A DNA stretch of 64,000 nt from Norana najaformis (lineage: Eukaryota > Annelida > Clitellata > Crassiclitellata > Hormogastridae), in contig OZ029928.1 of the NCBI GenBank assembly GCA_964023275.1, forward strand, positions 16,227,182-16,291,181, written 5' to 3'. This document shows positions 1 to 11,608 of the stretch, piece after piece; within the stretch, counting starts at the first letter, position 1, and each line of letters opens with the position of its first letter. A model generated the notes under the pieces. That model had not been told where the DNA came from. It did no database searches and was given only the letters and a program-made list of their open reading frames with translations. The position numbers and the translations under genes are program-made.

Positions 1-2
1 GG

Positions 3-92
3 CTGCCAGAGCTGCTCAGGACAGAGAAGGATGGAGAACCTGTATCGCCCAATGTGCGCCAGCACGTGGAGGGACTAAGGTCTAAGGTCTAA
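3..92 (+). CDS. possible partial exon at window edge
   Basis: A reading frame open from base 3 gives about 29 residues of ordinary composition, including LPELLRTEKDGEP, and ends in TAA at 90-92. The sequence AAGGTCT is repeated at its end, so donors are possible after 79, 86 or 93. Only the donor after 93 (GTAAAG) has a strong consensus, and its exon would contain the TAA. It may be an internal exon using the weaker GT at 87, which would keep phase 0 into the 2505 exon, or the end of a gene. I do not recognise the protein. Confidence 0.25.
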   Translation: MPELLRTEKDGEPVSPNVRQHVEGLRSKV

Positions 93-299
93 GGTAAAGA
101 TTCAACAATGCCATCCCTTCCTCTCTTCCCTCTACCTGGAACTTATCGAAAGACAGACAGACACACAGACAGACACACTGACAGACAGATGTGTTATTTT
201 AGTCTTCAGCTGCAGCCGACATTCTTGATACACGTGACCTGTATGGAACGCTGCAACTCCAACATTTATTCAATAAATATTTGCCCATTTTGGTTTAAA

Positions 300-420
300 A
301 GTTCTTATATATATATATGTAAATATACATGGTTTTATATAGCGACCGTATGTCCACGACCCTGATCATTTTAGAATGAATTTATCGTGTGAGATCATTC
401 TCTTGTTTCATTGTTCGGGC
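300..420 (-). mobile_element. dispersed repeat family E, fragment
   Basis: This minus-oriented copy of a repeat recurs near 24100, 29300, 38600, 39200, 40200, 40400, 53050, 55830 and 59300. The family shows a TTTACA-type tail, a segment GCGACCGTATG (reverse complement CATACGGTCGC) and GTGAGATC. Here the tail is degraded into an AT-rich run. No coding capacity was seen. A SINE or the 3' end of a LINE are both possible. Confidence 0.55.
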
Positions 421-460
421 GCCTATGACCGAAATGGTAATAAACAAATTCAAATGAACA

Positions 461-582
461 AACTGAACCCTTTTTGCCTACCGATTTTGTTTTGACTGAG
501 CGCCTGTGAATAAGCTGGTCCCCGTGACGTGGTTTTCGTTGGGCGCTGTAGAAATTACAATTACGATCACGATTACGACACG
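461..582 (+). mobile_element. LINE family A, 3' end fragment
   Basis: This is the 3' terminal part of the commonest repeat in the window. It carries TTTTGACTGAGCGCCTGTG, AATAAGCTGGT, a GGGCGCTGTAGAAAT block and a degenerate ATTACGA tail. A longer copy at 35920-36571 shows the same end directly downstream of a reverse-transcriptase C-terminus, so these short copies are read as 5'-truncated LINE insertions. Confidence 0.75.
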
Positions 583-814
583 TGATTCAGGATATATGTG
601 AATGTACTGGACTACTTGTTTGCCTAAATGTATTTTGCGCAGTCGATGACTCATTGAGCCTCTATTTCCTCTGCAGGAAAATAAATATTATGGAGGAACG
701 GCGTTCCATGTGAGCAGATTGCATTACGCGAGCGAACGTAACTGTGAAGTGTGCAGTGGGCTGCGATGAAGGTTCTAGGCTATGGGTAGCCAGGAACACA
801 CAATTAGATCTCTC

Positions 815-817
815 TCG

Positions 818-859
<42 letters not shown>

Positions 860-948
860 CTGACTCACTCTCTCGCTCGGTCACTCACTGTAGTTCTCTC
901 ACTCTCTAGTCGTGTCTTGATGTCTACCTGTCTCTCTCTATCCCAACT

Positions 949-1004
<56 letters not shown>

Positions 1005-1290
1005 GACTCTCTCTGCCCCCCATCTCTCTCTCTTTCTCTTTCTCTCTCTCTCTCTTTCTCTGACTCTCTCTGCCCCCCATCTCTCTCTCTTTCTCTTTCT
1101 CTCTCTCTATCTTTCTCTGGCTCTCTCTGCCTCTCTGTCTCTGTCTTTCTGTCTGTCTCTCTCTACCTCTACTTCTACCTCTACCTCTGCCTTATCTCTA
1201 CTTCTGCCTCTCTACCTCTTTCTCTCGCTCGCTCTTCTCTGTCTGTCTGTCTGTCCGTCCGTCCGTCTGTCCGCCTGTCTGTCTGTCTGT
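815..1290. repeat. GT then CT/CTGT microsatellite tract
   Basis: A (GT)n run at about 823-858 is followed by (CT)n at 953-998. Imperfect CTCT, TTTCTC and CTGT blocks then run to about 1290. A 68-base block containing CTCTGCCCCCCAT is duplicated around 1005 and 1070. The reading frames here are low-complexity artefacts. Confidence 0.9.
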
Positions 1291-1638
1291 CTGTCGGGGT
1301 ATGTCTCAGTATCTCCTCCCTATGAAACTTGCATGTATCATTCGCCATCATTCTTCACCAGATCGACAGATGCAGAGCTGAGCATGTCGTTCACTGGGCG
1401 TGTAGCCAGAGGCACAAGTGAGCCAACAGACAGACAGCCGTGGAGCCCAGACCGACTCGACTCCTCAAGAACTCGTTATCAGTTTCGCCTCGAAGCGAGC
1501 AACCGTTGCTCAAAGTAAGTTCGCGCGCATCTTAAGATCCGCACGAAAGCGTGTAATCTGGGCGCATCGAAGTAAGTTTAACATTAATCAGTTAATTTAA
1601 ACTCTGGGAGTTTTTTGATCTCTGTAGCGGAAAGAGGG

Positions 1639-1640
1639 AG

Positions 1641-1679
<39 letters not shown>

Positions 1680-1876
1680 AAAAAAAGAGAGAGAGAGAGA
1701 GGAGAGAGAGGGGAGAGAGAGGGAGAGAGAGAACAAGAGAGAGAGAAGGAAAGGGAAGAGAGAGGGGGAAAAGAGAGAGAGGGGAAGACAGAGGGGAAGA
1801 CAGAGACAGGGGAGGGGAAGAGAAAGAAGGGGAGAAGAGAGAAGAGAAAAGGCAGAAGGGAGAGAGAGAGATATAT

Positions 1877-1907
<31 letters not shown>

Positions 1908-1935
1908 CAGAGAGACAGAGAGACAGAGAGGTTAC
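1639..1935. repeat. GA-rich microsatellite
   Basis: About 300 bases of (GA)n interrupted by poly-A and AGGGGA motifs. This is a long polypurine strand on +. The Arg-Glu frames through it are not genes. Confidence 0.92.
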
Positions 1936-2377
1936 CTCAGATAATTTAGTATGCAAGGTGTTTTTCTGACGTAAGCAGACTGACCGATGCGTACATACAG
2001 ACAGACAAGCAGACAGACACAAGCAGACATAAATGTAGGCCGGCAGACAAGGGGGCTGCCATCATCATCATCTTCTTCTTCTTCTTTTTCTTCAAATACA
2101 ACAACAATAACAACAATTTTACCATCATCGTGGCTACTCGTCGTAATCATAGAGTCATTATCATCATATTTGTCTTAATCATTATTATCATCAAAAATAG
2201 AATATTACCATCATCATCACTACCAGCATCAGCATCAATGGCTTCGTTTTTATTACTCAGTATGGTAAATAACATAAAACATTCCTTTTAGGTTTCTTTG
2301 TGGCGCCTTTCGCTGTTGTGAGTTTTATGTTCGCGTTTTATGAATCATAAGATCTTACGTGATTTCTGGCAACCAAG

Positions 2378-4082
2378 AACGTCAGTAGCAGCAAACAGGG
2401 AGCTGAGCATCCCTCGAGAAAAGGTCAAGATCAACAACTTGCAGAAAACAATCGAGCTCTGCAGCCGGCAGCTGAACATCCCCTAGAAAAAAGTCGAGCT
2501 TTAGTCGGCAGCTGAACATCCTTTAGAAAAAGTCGAGCTCTCTGCAGAAGAACACAAACCTGTTCACAACAATGATATTGCGGCGAATTCTACCGAAACC
2601 GTTCAGAATTTAAATCTTGTTCCCACAAAGAAAGAAAGCTACTTGTATTCTGAAACAACTTTCACTTCAGCGATGGATAAAAACGTTCCAAATCCGGTGG
2701 ATGAAAAAGTGGAAGATCAAGGAAGACAAGCGGAAGATGTTCGGAAAACCACTTCCGGGACGGACGTCATTTCAACGGCGAAACAAGAGGAAAAAACTGA
2801 AACTGTTCAAACTGAACTTTTGAAAACGGAAGCAGCTAAAACGGAAGCGAATAAGACGGAAGTAGCTATATCTGGAGTTGCTGAAACTGAATTGGCCAAA
2901 ACGGAAGTGGATAAAACGGAAGTAGCTCAACCGGAAGTGATCAAAACGGAAGTAGCTCAACCGGAAGTGATCAAAACGGAAGTGGATAGAACAGAAGTAG
3001 CTCAACCTGAAGTGATCAAAACGGAAGTAGCCAAAACGGATGTTGCTCAAACTGAATTGGTTAAAGCCGAAATTGACAAAACGGAAGTGACAGAAGTGGT
3101 AAAAACGGAAGTGGCTAAAGATAAGCCGGAAGTTGCCGACACTGAGCCGAAAGCTTTCACCACGCTACCGGAAACTATCAAAACAGACACCAAACCAGTC
3201 ACAACTGAACAGGGTGTGGCTAAAACTGAGCCGGCATCTGAACCGGAAGTTGCAAAACTCAAACCGGAAGTAAACATGACAACTCCAGCCGATCCGGAAC
3301 ATGTCAGCAGTGAACCGAACTCGAGTGAAACGGGACAGGCCTTAACCAGGGAATCAAAAGGTGATGGTAAAGAGGCAGCAACGCCTAGGGAGCCCTCAGG
3401 GTCAGGGTCAGGGTCAGGGTCAGGGTCATTCGCGAGGCCATCACTGGGGTCAGCAGCGACAAGAACTCGATTCTCGCTCGAATCAGACTCCGAGATTTCC
3501 GATATACTTCGAGACGCCCCACCGCCGACGGTCTGTGAGGAAGAGAACGATCATGTACCCTCGGAGACAAGTGGTAGAGAGACAGGTGGTGGAGAAACAA
3601 GCAGCGGAGAAGTAGCCGGTGACACGGAGACGATTGTCATAATGAAAAAGACGTTCACGGAATCCGTTCGGCCAGACCAGGAGTTCATCCCGATATCCGA
3701 AGATTCCGATAACAGCGCAACCAGGAACAGAGGCCCCCTTCTGGATACCATCACGGTGCTGGCATCACTCACTCCAAAGGAAGTCGCCAAGGAACCAGAA
3801 ACGGACGGTAGACAGGTGGAAAATGGCTCTGGAACAGTCCTGGAACCAGAGATGACCAGCGACGGAGAAAACGTCCTTTCGAAGGCCCAGATGGAAGCAC
3901 AGGACCTCAGTTCCGAGTTTCGACGCCTTCAGTACCTGCTGGAAAATCTGACAGCATTCAGTGACCTCGAACTATCGCCCTCTGGGGAACTTCCGTCACT
4001 TCAGGGGTCGGCAGAGCAAAACCGGGACCAAGTTCCGGAGCCGTCGACGGGGAAGACTGAACCGGAAGTGGAGAGCAAATAG
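2378..4082 (+). CDS. unrecognised acidic Lys-Thr-Glu-Val repeat protein, last exon
   Basis: A long frame open from 2505 to TAA at 4080-4082 encodes an acidic, disordered protein. The first in-frame ATG is at 2673, but coding-like sequence extends upstream, so this is probably the large last exon of a gene. Residues from about 2830 to 3120 are degenerate copies of KTEVA and KTEVAQPEVI. Next come a Ser-Gly run from a GGGTCA hexanucleotide (about 3400-3430), a Ser/Glu-rich middle and a more ordered C-terminal piece (SSEFRRLQYLLENLTAF) that could form a helix. Upstream, a different frame (2363-2515) encodes the same AAEHPLEK-type motif, so the coding frame appears broken near 2505 (see findings). 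No known family was recognised and no membrane segment or signal peptide was seen. Confidence 0.6.
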
Positions 4083-4184
4083 GAACATCCGGGAACGCAA
4101 ACCGCTTTCCTTTCTCGTGCCGCCATGTTTACCAGAACGAGATCTCGATAAAAGTTGCCAAATTATCTGGTTGCCCTATGCTTC

Positions 4185-4405
4185 GAATGCTGGTTGGTTG
4201 ATTAATTGGTTGATTGATTCGTTGATTTGTTGATTGATTGATTGATTCATTGATTGGTTGATTGGTTGATTGATTGATTGATTGATTTACTTATTGATTG
4301 ATTGAGTGATTGGTTGATTGATTGCTTGGTTGGTTGGTTGATTGATTGATTGGTTGGTTGATTAATTGGTTGATTGATTGATTGATTGGTTGGTTGATTA
4401 ATTGG

Positions 4406-4436
<31 letters not shown>

Positions 4437-4445
4437 GTTGGTTGG
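4185..4445. repeat. TTGA/TTGG tetranucleotide array
   Basis: About 260 bases of GATT/GGTT tetramers with a few interruptions, lying just 3' of the preceding stop codon. Confidence 0.9.
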
Positions 4446-4779
4446 ACCTCAAACTCAGCTCTCAGCGCTCAACTTACTTACTGAAACTAAACGTCACCAG
4501 CCCAGATTTTACCCAGCTGTACAAAAATACAACAATTCCACACCATCTACCATAAAAATCATGTGTATAGGCCTATGTCCAATACGTGTATATATGTCAG
4601 GACACTTTATACGATACATAGGCCCCTGTGTATGTAAAAATATTGCATATAAGCCTATACATTAGCGATATATACAGATACATAATTTGTGTTATATACT
4701 AAATATGTACTCTGTATAATATGTATGTGGGCCTATATATACATAGGCCTACATATGCATGTACTTCATACGTATTGAA

Positions 4780-4903
4780 TCAACATCTATAAATAAAATG
4801 TTTCACAGTGACGCAACATCTATTAATAGAATGTTTCACAGTGACGCAACATCTATTAATAGAATGTTTCGCAGTGACGTAACATCTATTAATATAATGT
4901 TTT
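4780..4903. repeat. 33-bp minisatellite, about 3.5 copies
   Basis: The unit contains CAACATCTATTAATAGAATG followed by TTTCACAGTGACG. Copies start near 4780, 4814, 4847 and 4880, and differ at a few bases. Confidence 0.85.
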
Positions 4904-5189
4904 TAACAACAATCATTCGTCAATAAAAAATCATTGCTTAGTCTGACCTGATGAGAGGGCTCCTTGTAAATCATGATTAACGAAATGGCAGTTCGTTTCG
5001 TCGAAGTAAAAAAAAACTGGGCCTGCAGACGCCACTTTCGTTTTCATACACAAAACAGTTTTGTCTTAGACTGCATCAGAAGCGGATGGCGAAACAAACA
5101 AGATAACGGGGGCGGAGTCAAAATGCTCTACATAAGTCGTATACATAATTATTTAAACTCAATTTCATAGGCATGGACAAATTTGGGGC

Positions 5190-5245
5190 TGGTGGAGATG
5201 AGCTCCTCCCCTGCCTCTCACTTGTGGGATAAGGGATACTTTACT
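5190..5245 (+). mobile_element. SINE-1 3' end fragment
   Basis: CCTCTCACTTGTGGGATAAG followed by GGATACTTTACT matches the tail region of the tRNA-derived SINE at 58024-58430. Confidence 0.6.
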
Positions 5246-5254
5246 AAATATCCA

Positions 5255-5478
5255 TCGTACAAACTCATCCATGCTCCACCTGTTGCAATTTCTGCATCGG
5301 CCTTCCAAATAACGCTGTAAACATTCATTTTTTACAGATCTTTTCCTGACTCCCCTTCACTCTGTCTCTCTCTGTCTCTCTCTCTGTGTCTCTCTGTCTC
5401 TGTCTGTTTGTCTCTGTCTCTGTCTCTGTCTGCCTGCTTGCCTGCCTGCCTGCCTGCCTGTCTGTCTGCCTGCCTGCC

Positions 5479-5562
<84 letters not shown>

Positions 5563-5755
5563 CTCCAATACCAAATGTCACCCACCGTAGCTGCCACGCT
5601 GTCTTTCTGCCTGACTTTTGGATCTTGACCTGGAACCGAACCCTTTTGCCTATCGATTTTGCTTTGACTGAGCGCCTGTGAATAAGCTGGTCCCCGTGAC
5701 GTGGCTTTCTGGGCGCTATAGAACTGTCTGAATTACGATTACGATTACTTTACTT
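5255..5755 (+). mobile_element. LINE family A copy split by CTGT microsatellite
   Basis: The left part (5260-5360) matches the reverse-transcriptase C-terminal/3' region seen at 54470-54550. The right part (5568-5750) is the 3' end with an ATTACGATTACG tail. Between them a TCTG/CTGT array (5359-5561) occupies the place where other copies carry a short pyrimidine-rich stretch. The array probably grew from that tract. Confidence 0.75.
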
Positions 5756-5946
5756 TTTCCGTGGATAAATTGGCAAGGCTGCAATGTAAATTTAACGGTT
5801 CCGTTTGACTGGCGCCACCTTGCGAACTCGATATACAATCGGCTACTTCGGTTTGCTGTCAGTGGGAGATCAGGCCACAGCAAGTTTACTGTCCCTCATA
5901 TACCAGGGCTAAGAAAATGAAGTTGCTAATAATTTATACTCATGGG

Positions 5947-6137
<191 letters not shown>

Positions 6138-6164
6138 TTTTCTTCACCCTTGTTGTGCGGACTT

Positions 6165-6510
6165 TATTCGTAATCGTAATCTTAAGATTTCTTCAGCGCC
6201 CTAAGAAAGCTAACTGGGGTAGCCAACTTATCCACAGGCTCTCAGTCTAAACAAAATCGTTAGGAGGTAAGGTCGGATTCGGTTCCAAAGATAAGGCACG
6301 TACTCAATCAGCCAGAATCGGAGCGAGAGCGGCGAGAGAGACACAAGTGAGGTGGAGGAATCAGTATAGGAGTTGTGGTAGAGTAGTGTTTTCAGTGTTG
6401 AGTGAAAGATCTGCACAGATTTTGCACGAGGCGCAGTGTTGATGAGTTCGTAGGATGAGTCAAATAATTGTCTTGATTCTGGTGGGAGTTTATTCCAGAG
6501 GGGCAGAACA
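6165..6510 (-). mobile_element. LINE family A copy, minus strand
   Basis: It starts with a CGTAATCGTAATC tail and continues through the complement of the 3' end into the reverse-transcriptase C-terminal part. GGGAGTTTATTCCAGAGG near 6484 is the complement of the Trp-Asn-Lys-Leu-Pro codons. It abuts the CTGT array. Confidence 0.75.
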
Positions 6511-7800
6511 AGTTTTTTTTGTTATCTCTCCCGAATTATTGAACCGCATAACTTGACACCGAAATTGACCTAGAACTACACCTCTTGTGGAGTTATGTGA
6601 TTATATGTGATTAAGTGCCGGAAAATATTGTTTTTCCTCTACAAACACTTCATGTGGCGAGATTTCACATTACATTACATACATGTACTTACTCACACAG
6701 TTGTTTTACGTACGGACGGCGTCCCATACTGAGCGATAACAGCGTATATGTAAGGCTTTTTATATTTATTAAAATAATGATAAAATTTCAATGAATTTTA
6801 AAAATAAAGGTAGATTTTATCTGAACTCTTGTTTTTCAATTTATTAGGTTGTTTATTTGCAGCAGATGACCCATAAATTGGCTAGATTGAATATCTTTAC
6901 GGTAATTTAATAGTGCCGATGTCACGTTGGATTTCGATTGCAGTATTATGCAGTTTACTGGTATAATAGCCGCAAAATAAACGCATGCGCAGAATGACTA
7001 ATTTATTTGATAGAAGTCTTTAGAATTAAAAGAGTAGATGTTGAGATTATAAAGGAGATTGAACCAGATTGTAATTTGAGGACTGCTGGTGGCCATCTTT
7101 AAAAGCCGGTAGCTTCTTAAACACCGGATGCGTCACTGACTTCCGACAAGGCTCGGATTTTGCAGACAAATGGTTACCAAGGAAACTGTGCAAAAGCGAT
7201 TATCAACGCACTAGCGTTTAAAGAATGAAGCTAAGCAACAAAGTCGCCAGGTCTACTGGGAAAGGGTAATCATGCGCCGTCCAATTAACTCATGATCGAA
7301 AATCTCCGTGAATTTTTTAGGTACCTGTTGCAAACAATGCACATCTGCCCTAAAAAACATTAATAATAATAATTAGTAACTTCTAATGCGCCGGTGTCTA
7401 ATGCACAAGGCATCTACCGATGGTGCATTTCTAAGAGACCAAAGCCAAACCTGGGAATGTCTCAGACTCTTGAAAATCATTGTAAACAAATTCAATAATT
7501 CATAATTCTGTGTAAATTTTGTGATGTTGAAGCCAGATCAAGACAAATTGATCACACCCATTTCTGGAAGCCTTGCACTGAATTCAACAATCTGACTTAA
7601 AATGATGCAGAAAGAGTTTTCCTTGCTCCTGTGGCTTTTTCTTTATAATGCTTATGCTTGCTAGTCCATTTTGTTTTCATTTAACATGTGGTAAGGTGTT
7701 AACGGTTTTCAAGGCCGGGGCATTTGTGTGCATTTGTGTCTGTCCATTCCGCTGCCTTCCCATTTCTCTCAGCATAAACACAATCCACCCTAACAGCTCC
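6511..7800. other. intergenic, no gene seen
   Basis: AT-rich, mostly single-copy-looking sequence between the repeat protein gene and YEATS2. No convincing exon was found. A GTTACC-AA-GGAAAC site at 7173-7186 resembles an RFX X-box, and 7080-7260 is less AT-rich. This stretch could hold an upstream exon or promoter, but I cannot show it. Confidence 0.4.
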
Positions 7801-7829
7801 TTTCCCCTTCTCTCTCTGGTCTTCTGGTA

Positions 7830-8125
7830 ACCGGACTTGATTCCTGACATGGCAGTTTTGGACTGTCACACTGGCTTGACACAGCGCTTTTGAATAAGCC
7901 GGTGCCCTGCACTTAGCGTTTAATTAGTGCTTTAGAAATTTGGAGATTGCGATTACTATTACAAGGCTCGAGCTCCTCTGTTTGTCCCTTCCGCAGTTTC
8001 GCAAGGACCTGAAGTCTATTATTTGACAGTGTTATCACTGGTTTGGGTAAGGAGCACCTCTGATGAGTTTATTCTTGAAGTGGCGCTTTGTAAAGTCAGA
8101 TTACAGTTGCAATTACATTGCCAAC
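7830..8125 (+). mobile_element. LINE family A then family C fragments
   Basis: 7830-7965 is a diverged family A 3' end (ACAGCGCTTTTGAATAAGCC, then GATTACTATTACA). 8030-8125 is a family C end: GAGTTTATTCTTGAAGTGGC, then GCTTTGTAAA and an ATTACA-type tail. The family C end recurs at 21335-21395, 24250-24320 and 34995-35075. Confidence 0.6.
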
Positions 8126-8291
8126 CTTACCATTTCTCATGCGTAAACAAATGCTTACTTACTTGAGGGTTCATGTCTTGTCTTGTGAGACTGAAGTGTG
8201 GTTGTAACTGATTGGTTAAGAACTTAGTATTCTTCGAATTCTCTAGAGAATTTGTGAGCAGGGAACTTTGGCGACTGAGAAATTGGGCGGA

Positions 8292-9906
8292 ATGAGCCAG
8301 AAACGACCTTTCGATGAGGTTGACACCGACTACCAGCAATTTGACTTCCTCACCGAACATCAAAGCAAGCGACAGAAACTTCTGGAGCATGACGGCAAGT
8401 CGTCGAAGTCGTTTTAAGTTGTTAACTGTTGTTAGGATGTAATCGTAATAGTAATCATAATCCTGAGATTTCTACAGTGCCCAATGAAAGCCACGTCACG
8501 GGGACCAGCTTATTTGCAGGCGCTCAGTCAAAACAAAGTCGATAGGCAAAAGGGTTTGGTTCCAGGTCAAGATCCAAAAGTCTGATGGAGAGACAGCATG
8601 GCAGCTACGGGGGTGATGTTTGGGATTGGAGCGGAGAGAGATAAGAGGAAGAAATGGTGTGTGGGTTATTATTATGAACAAAATCGTGGAACATTTGTAG
8701 GCAATTTCCTACAAGGTTCTTAGAAGGCAGTTTCTTAATTTTAGTTTTATGACAGTTATCTAACCCATCCTACAAACTCCTGAACACTGTGCCTCTTGTA
8801 ATCTCTGCACAGGTCTTTCACTCAGAACTGAAAACCCTCCCCTTGCACAAATCCTATCCTGATTCATTTTGTTAGAAGGTCCTTAGATGGCAGTTTCTTA
8901 AAACCTGTAGGAAGCACATAGTTGGCCTAAAGGATTACTACAGTGGAGACTCATTATAAGTTTCCTCATTATAACATGAATTCTGGTATAAACACTTGGG
9001 CACATGGATCCAAAAATTAGTTCAGCTTTTGAATTTAAACTCATTATAATAAAGCCGTGTGTGTTATGAGGCTGCTCTTGAAATTACTTCGAAAGACAGT
9101 TTCTTACGTTTTCTTATCCTAGACCAATAACCAGCCTTCTCCCTTGTTATCTCTGGTTTCCTGTTCTGTAGATCAGGTCTTAAATACTTGTAAACCAATG
9201 TGCGATTAGCTATTGGTTAATAAAGAATATACTTACTTACTTTACTTACTTACTTAGACAGCAGTAGTGGAAGAGTAATATTGACATATTTTTCTGTCCT
9301 GTGAAGAATCAAACCCGCAGCCTGTAAGTGGAATATCTGTTACACTAACCGCTAGACCTGAAGATGCATCAGGATTGCAACAGTTATTTTCCTTTGGTTT
9401 ATTTTGCAGCTAAAGAAGCAACAGTTAAGAAGATTGAAACGATTATCCGACGAGAATTTACAAGAGAACTGTGCAACAAAGAAGCTGAGATCGATTTAAT
9501 TGATGAGGTTTTGCAATATTTTTGTTAAGGGTTTGCACGACTTAACTTGATTGAAACAATGGGATTAATTTGTGTTGAGAATTAGAAACAAATTACACTC
9601 AGTTGAATCTGGATCCTCCAGAAACTCATTTGTAATGCTGTCTTTGTCAGCCGTAACAAGAAACCGTCATATAACAAGGTTGTTATAATCAGTTTATTTT
9701 CTATAGTGCTCTAATTTTGGGACCCACATACCCAACCGTGTTATGCCAGAATTTTTGTTATAATGAACAGTTTTTTAAGAAACCGCCTTATAACAAGCTT
9801 GTTGTAATCAGTTTGTGTTCTATAGTGCACTATTTTGGGACCCATGTCACCAACCGTTATGTCAGAATTTTTGTTATAATGAAGAGTATTTTAAGGAGTC
9901 TCTGGT

Positions 9907-9942
<36 letters not shown>

Positions 9943-11608
9943 TATTGTTATTATTATTATTATTATCATTATTATTATTATTGCATTTATTACGCGTGCA
10001 AGGTCAGTAAATCTAAATCTGAGGTACGAAGCAATCGTGAGTGAAGGACTTTGCTCAAGGTCCCTACACAGTAGCCGTTTAAGGGGAGGCTCAAACCTGT
10101 ACTCTCTGCGTTACAAGCCGAGCGCTCTGTCCAATCATCTACTGAGCCCCACACACTAAAATGTGACAGTAGCAAAATGCAGCAATATGCCTTTGATTGT
10201 TTTTTAATTACATAATTCACTTTTGTTGACCTAATGGGTTTGATATTTTAAATCAAATCAACTTTCTAAGCATTTGGAATGGCAGAACCAAAATGAGCAA
10301 CTGTACACTAATTAAGAATAGAATATGTATTAATCAAAAAGAGAATATATTTTAATTAAGATAAGAATATGTATTAATTAAAAAGAATATTTTTTAATTA
10401 GGAAGAGAATATGTTTTAATTAAGAAGAGAATATGTATTAATTAAGAAGAGAATATATATTAATTAAGAAGAGAATATATATGAATTAAGAAGAGAATAT
10501 ATATGAATTAAGAAGAGAATATATATGAATTAAGAAGAGAATATATATGAATTAAGAAGAGAATATATATGAATTAAGAAGAGAATATATATGAATTAAG
10601 AAGAGAATATATATGAATTAAGAAGAGAATATGTATGAATTAAGAAGAGAATATATATGAATTAAGAAGAGAATATAATCTGTTGTTGCTTGATTAGGTC
10701 TTAGTTTCACTCAGTGGTCTGTTTCTGTTGCTACTTATAGAGGATAAACGAAGGAAGGCGACTCTTAGATCGACTACGTGCCTGCATCGTGGCTCAACAC
10801 TACAGCAGAGTTCTTCCTAATGCAGGACCTGTAAGCTTCATCCTGTCATCCTATGCTTCTGTTTCGCGATTCAGAACCTGCATAGGATTCTCTGTATGCT
10901 AGTGAGACTGGCTGAGAAGAAATGTAACTCTTTTGATGATAAAACGCACCGTTATTTGATTGCAGTGCTGACCACGCTTTTGTGGGGTCATCCTCAACAG
11001 ATGTGTAGTCAACCTAAAGATTGTGACTTACTGGAATTTCGTGACACAGTGATGTTTGCAAATGGTGTAACATAAGTCATAATTGTATCCAGATATAAGT
11101 AAGTAAGTTAAGTAAGTAATGTAGTTGTTAACATGCCATGTGTCCATCGGCTGAGCAAGGAATCGTAGGCGTGAACAAACACACAAACAAATACATGACA
11201 CAGCAAACAAATAAAGGAAGATGCACAGCCACAAAGCCAGACATACAGAATGACACTCAACCACACAGACAGACACACAGAATGGCAATAAACACAATGG
11301 TAGAGGCACGCAGATTCCTACAAAAACATAGCGTACACCAACTGTAACTGGAACATCTGACCAACACATGATTATCATATGCTTTTCTGTACCAGTCGTC
11401 TGCTTCTGGATTGTCTGAGTCACAGTCAACTGTGATACATCCCGCCGTGAAGAGATTTCTAGGAAAGACAATTTGCTCCTCACAGTCCGTGGATGGCCTA
11501 CCTTTGTCGGCAGCCTTTCCTGACCCTCAGGATTTTAAATCTCAGTCAGTCGGGGATCAGAGTCGGTCGAAACAGTCCGGCCACTCAAACACATCAGCTA
11601 ACTCTCAG
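8292..11608 (+). CDS. YEATS2: YEATS2 exons 1-4: N-terminal coiled coil
   Basis: Exons 1-3 encode residues 1-97. The helical stretch [11 protein letters not shown] ... [19 protein letters not shown] matches the conserved YEATS2 N-terminal coiled coil. Exon 4 (residues 98-168) holds the conserved [12 protein letters not shown] motif and then a Ser/Gln-rich linker. Introns 1-4 contain LINE, SINE, MITE and minisatellite sequence. No promoter was identified: the 100 bases before the ATG are moderately GC-rich but have no TATA box, and a non-coding upstream exon cannot be excluded. Confidence 0.88.

Larger units (their letters stand above)
4083..4930 (+). other. 3' UTR with poly(A) signals
   Basis: Sequence following the TAA at 4082. 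It contains a tetranucleotide array and a 33-bp minisatellite. AATAAA hexamers occur at 4792-4797 and 4922-4927; either could end the transcript. This is inferred from position only. Confidence 0.4.
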
